Below, piece after piece: positions 51,043-53,183 of a DNA stretch of 53,183 nt. How positions within the stretch are numbered: position 1 is the first letter of the stretch; the number at the start of each line of letters is the position of its first letter. This DNA comes from Bacteroidales bacterium UBA1800. Its GTDB lineage: Bacteria; Bacteroidota; Bacteroidia; Bacteroidales; VadinHA17. Below the pieces are notes generated by a model that worked only from the letters and a program-made list of their open reading frames with translations, was not told the origin of the DNA and made no database searches. The stretch covers positions 13,877 through 67,059 of the forward strand of contig DCFQ01000085.1 of NCBI GenBank assembly GCA_002319915.1. Reading direction: 5' to 3'. Made by a program: the position numbers and the translations under genes.

Positions 51043-53183
51043 ATGGATTTTATTCTGAAAAGAAGGGTTTTGATAAGCATGCTCTTCCTGGGGCTGACGC
51101 TGCTTGGGTATGTTTCGTACAAAAAGCTGCCGGTCGAGCTTTTCCCCAATGCCCAGCTTCCAACCCTGATAGTCCAGGTGGCGACACCACTGGAGCTTGA
51201 CCCGTCGTACATCGAGACTCAGGCTGTCATTCCCATTGAAGGCGCCGTAGGTACTCTGGAAGGCGTGGAGAAGATCGAATCGAACATTTCCTCAAGGTTT
51301 GGTACAATAGTTATCTATTATACCAAAAGCTCCGACCTGAAGTATGCAAATCTGAAGCTGCAGGAGAAGATTGACGGGATAAAGTCCGGCATCCCGCCTG
51401 AATTCCAGATCAATGTGATAAAGATCGACCTGAAGCAGCTCACGAACCAGTTCATGGAACTTCAGGTAAGGGGAACGGGAGGTATCGACAGGATAAGGAA
51501 TATTGCAGACAGGGAAATAAAGCCCGATTTCGAGAATATCGATGGAATTGCCGGGGTGCAGGTGTTTGGCGGGTATGAGAATTCGATCGAGGTGAGGCTG
51601 AATGAAAAAGCCTGCAAATCGCTGGGGATTTCGATGGGCCAGGTCAGAAGCATACTTAATGACAACGGCAGGGACAAGACCTTTGCAGGGAAGGTTGTTG
51701 ACGGCCAGAACAAGCTGTTCGTAAATGTCACATCCGAATATACCGATGTAAAGGATATCGGCAACATAGTTGTCGACCGGAAAGGGCCCGTGCTCCTCAA
51801 GGATATTGCCGAGATCTTCTTTGGCGTTAAGGAACAAAGCTCGTTCAGCAGGGTAAACGGTCTCGATGCCGTGACCATGACTCTGGTCAACGACAACCAG
51901 GCAAACCTGATAAACCTCTCCCATAAGGCAATCAACCAGGTGAAAGCCCTCAACAAAAAGCTTGCATCGGAAGGCGTGGAGGTTGTCGTCCAGAGCAACA
52001 GCGCCCAGCTGATGGAAAAGAACATCAACCAGATAATAAACCTGGCCCTCACCGGGGGGCTTCTCGCCGTGCTTATCCTCTGGTTTTTTCTCAGGAACAT
52101 CCGGCTGGTGACAGTCATTGCCCTTTCGATACCAATATCCGTCTATTCGGCATTTAACTTTTTCTATGCGTACGGGATAACCATCAACAGCCTCACGCTC
52201 GTGGGCATTGCTCTTGCTGTAGGCATGCTGGTAGATAATTCGGTGGTGGTCCTGGAGAATATTTACCGGCTTGCGGGCCAGGGAAAGGACCCCGGGACCT
52301 CTGTAAGACAGGGAACCACCGAGGTCTGGAGATCGATCTTTGCCTCTACCCTGACCACTGTGATCGTATTTATGCCCTTCATATTTTCGGGCAACTTCAT
52401 GGTGAAGATCATCGGGAAGAATATCGGTGTTTCAATTGTGTCGACGCTTTTGGTCTCACTGGCCGTGGCTCTCTTCTTTATACCGATGGCGACCTATTTC
52501 CTTCTTGCATCCCGCGATTACGGCAATTCGGCGATCTTCCAGAGGCTCTCCATCCATAACCGCCTGATCCAGGGTTATTACCTTGTTCTGAAGGCCAGCA
52601 TGAGGAAACCGGCCGCAACAATAATCGGGACCCTTGTCATCTTTTTCACTTCCCTTCTCATAAGCCTGACACTGAGCCTCAGCTCACCCGAGCAGGTCCA
52701 GGCGCCTAATTTCCGGCTTTCGGTGATCATGCCGGGCGGCTCGACGCTCGATAAGACCGATGCTGTGGTTTCCGAGATCGAATCGAGGCTTGTTTCCCTC
52801 CCGGAAAAGCATGATATCATAAGCCGTATCGAAGAGGAACAGGCTACTGTTACGATTAACCTGCCAGAAGGGTGGGATAAGAATACCAAACGGTCGCTTC
52901 CGGAGATCAAAAATGATATTTCCGAAAAGACAAGGAGCATCTCCTCGGCCGAAGTCACCATGGATGAGATCTCTGCCAGCGGCGGATTCTCAGGCGGCGG
53001 CCAGGGAGAGGATTCCTACAACCCCGAGCTCGATTTCATGAACCTCCTGGGGATAGGATCCCAGCAGGAGAGTGTAGTGATCAAGGGTGAGAACTTTACC
53101 ATGATGAAGGATCTCGCAGGCGACATCAAATCAGCGGTCGAAAAACTGCAGGTAACCGACAATGCGAATGTAAATGTCAGGGA
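51043..53183 (+). CDS. RND efflux permease (second of a pair), truncated by window end
   Basis: A second RND permease starting MDFILKRRVLISMLFLGLTLLGYVSYKKLPVELFPN at ATG 51043; about 713 codons are visible. It has porter and TM2-TM6 regions and TM4 with GMLVDNSVVVLENI (Asp398, Asn399), so the second relay acidic residue is Asn. It begins 22 nt after the first permease. Two adjacent, non-identical pumps sharing one adaptor suggest a heteromeric pump of the MdtBC type; this is inference. The 3' part and any further genes lie beyond the window. Confidence 0.94.
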   Translation, partial: MDFILKRRVLISMLFLGLTLLGYVSYKKLPVELFPNAQLPTLIVQVATPLELDPSYIETQAVIPIEGAVGTLEGVEKIESNISSRFGTIVIYYTKSSDLKYANLKLQEKIDGIKSGIPPEFQINVIKIDLKQLTNQFMELQVRGTGGIDRIRNIADREIKPDFENIDGIAGVQVFGGYENSIEVRLNEKACKSLGISMGQVRSILNDNGRDKTFAGKVVDGQNKLFVNVTSEYTDVKDIGNIVVDRKGPVLLKDIAEIFFGVKEQSSFSRVNGLDAVTMTLVNDNQANLINLSHKAINQVKALNKKLASEGVEVVVQSNSAQLMEKNINQIINLALTGGLLAVLILWFFLRNIRLVTVIALSIPISVYSAFNFFYAYGITINSLTLVGIALAVGMLVDNSVVVLENIYRLAGQGKDPGTSVRQGTTEVWRSIFASTLTTVIVFMPFIFSGNFMVKIIGKNIGVSIVSTLLVSLAVALFFIPMATYFLLASRDYGNSAIFQRLSIHNRLIQGYYLVLKASMRKPAATIIGTLVIFFTSLLISLTLSLSSPEQVQAPNFRLSVIMPGGSTLDKTDAVVSEIESRLVSLPEKHDIISRIEEEQATVTINLPEGWDKNTKRSLPEIKNDISEKTRSISSAEVTMDEISASGGFSGGGQGEDSYNPELDFMNLLGIGSQQESVVIKGENFTMMKDLAGDIKSAVEKLQVTDNANVNVR

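Overview
The window is a stretch of a Bacteroidota chromosome, probably an uncultured member near the Bacteroidales; I cannot name a family. The evidence is the fused lpxC-fabZ gene inside an HD-lpxD-lpxC/fabZ-lpxA cluster, the order sigma-54 activator-lptE-TPR-secG-groES-groEL, a type IX secretion (T9SS) sorting domain, a GSCFA protein, and several TAnnTTTG boxes of the Bacteroidota -7 type upstream of genes. I see no rRNA, tRNA, CRISPR array, transposase or phage gene.

Layout. 1-4537 (minus): an envelope and protein-quality operon running from an AAA+ sigma-54 activator through lptE, a TPR protein and secG to groES and a groEL cut by the window edge. 4612-6849 (plus): kdsB, a very small secreted protein made almost only of a T9SS sorting domain, and a MerR-type regulator. 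7067-8886 (minus): a GSCFA protein and a monoacylglycerol-lipase-like hydrolase. 9238-11949: two ECF sigma loci facing each other; the minus one carries a putative anti-sigma factor and an unusual lipoprotein. 12036-18980: yjbQ, then the complete minus-strand suf operon (sufB-C-D-S-E-DUF59) ending in queG.

19448-32492 is the most distinctive block. It groups ion and osmotic-stress functions: two NhaD-like antiporters, a SHOCT mini-protein, an MscS channel, a ClC protein with CBS domains, a two-component system facing a 33-residue membrane protein, a fused GT81-like glycosyltransferase and HAD phosphatase (candidate one-protein glucosylglycerate pathway), an amino-acid permease fused to universal-stress domains, and an MscS-like membrane-helix protein. 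Much of it looks more AT-rich than the flanks. I read it as an osmo/ion-homeostasis module; that is inference from content.

32743-35971 (plus) holds a MuiA-like protein, a YccF protein and thiL. 35985-40574 (minus) is the lipid A cluster. 40886-45203 (plus) encodes an ABC ATPase and a 1136-residue fusion of an ABC-2 permease, an M1-peptidase-like domain without the zinc motif, and a golvesin-like domain. 45332-53183 (plus) is a TolC-adaptor-RND-RND efflux operon whose second permease runs off the end.

Between genes there is a family of TCCCGA...TCGGGA palindromes, two copies of which sit inside a 65-bp dispersed repeat, and a cluster of short repeats ahead of the efflux operon. The strongest candidates for something new are the glycosyltransferase-phosphatase fusion in its ion-homeostasis setting, the small membrane protein facing the two-component system, and the ABC-2/pseudo-peptidase/golvesin fusion.
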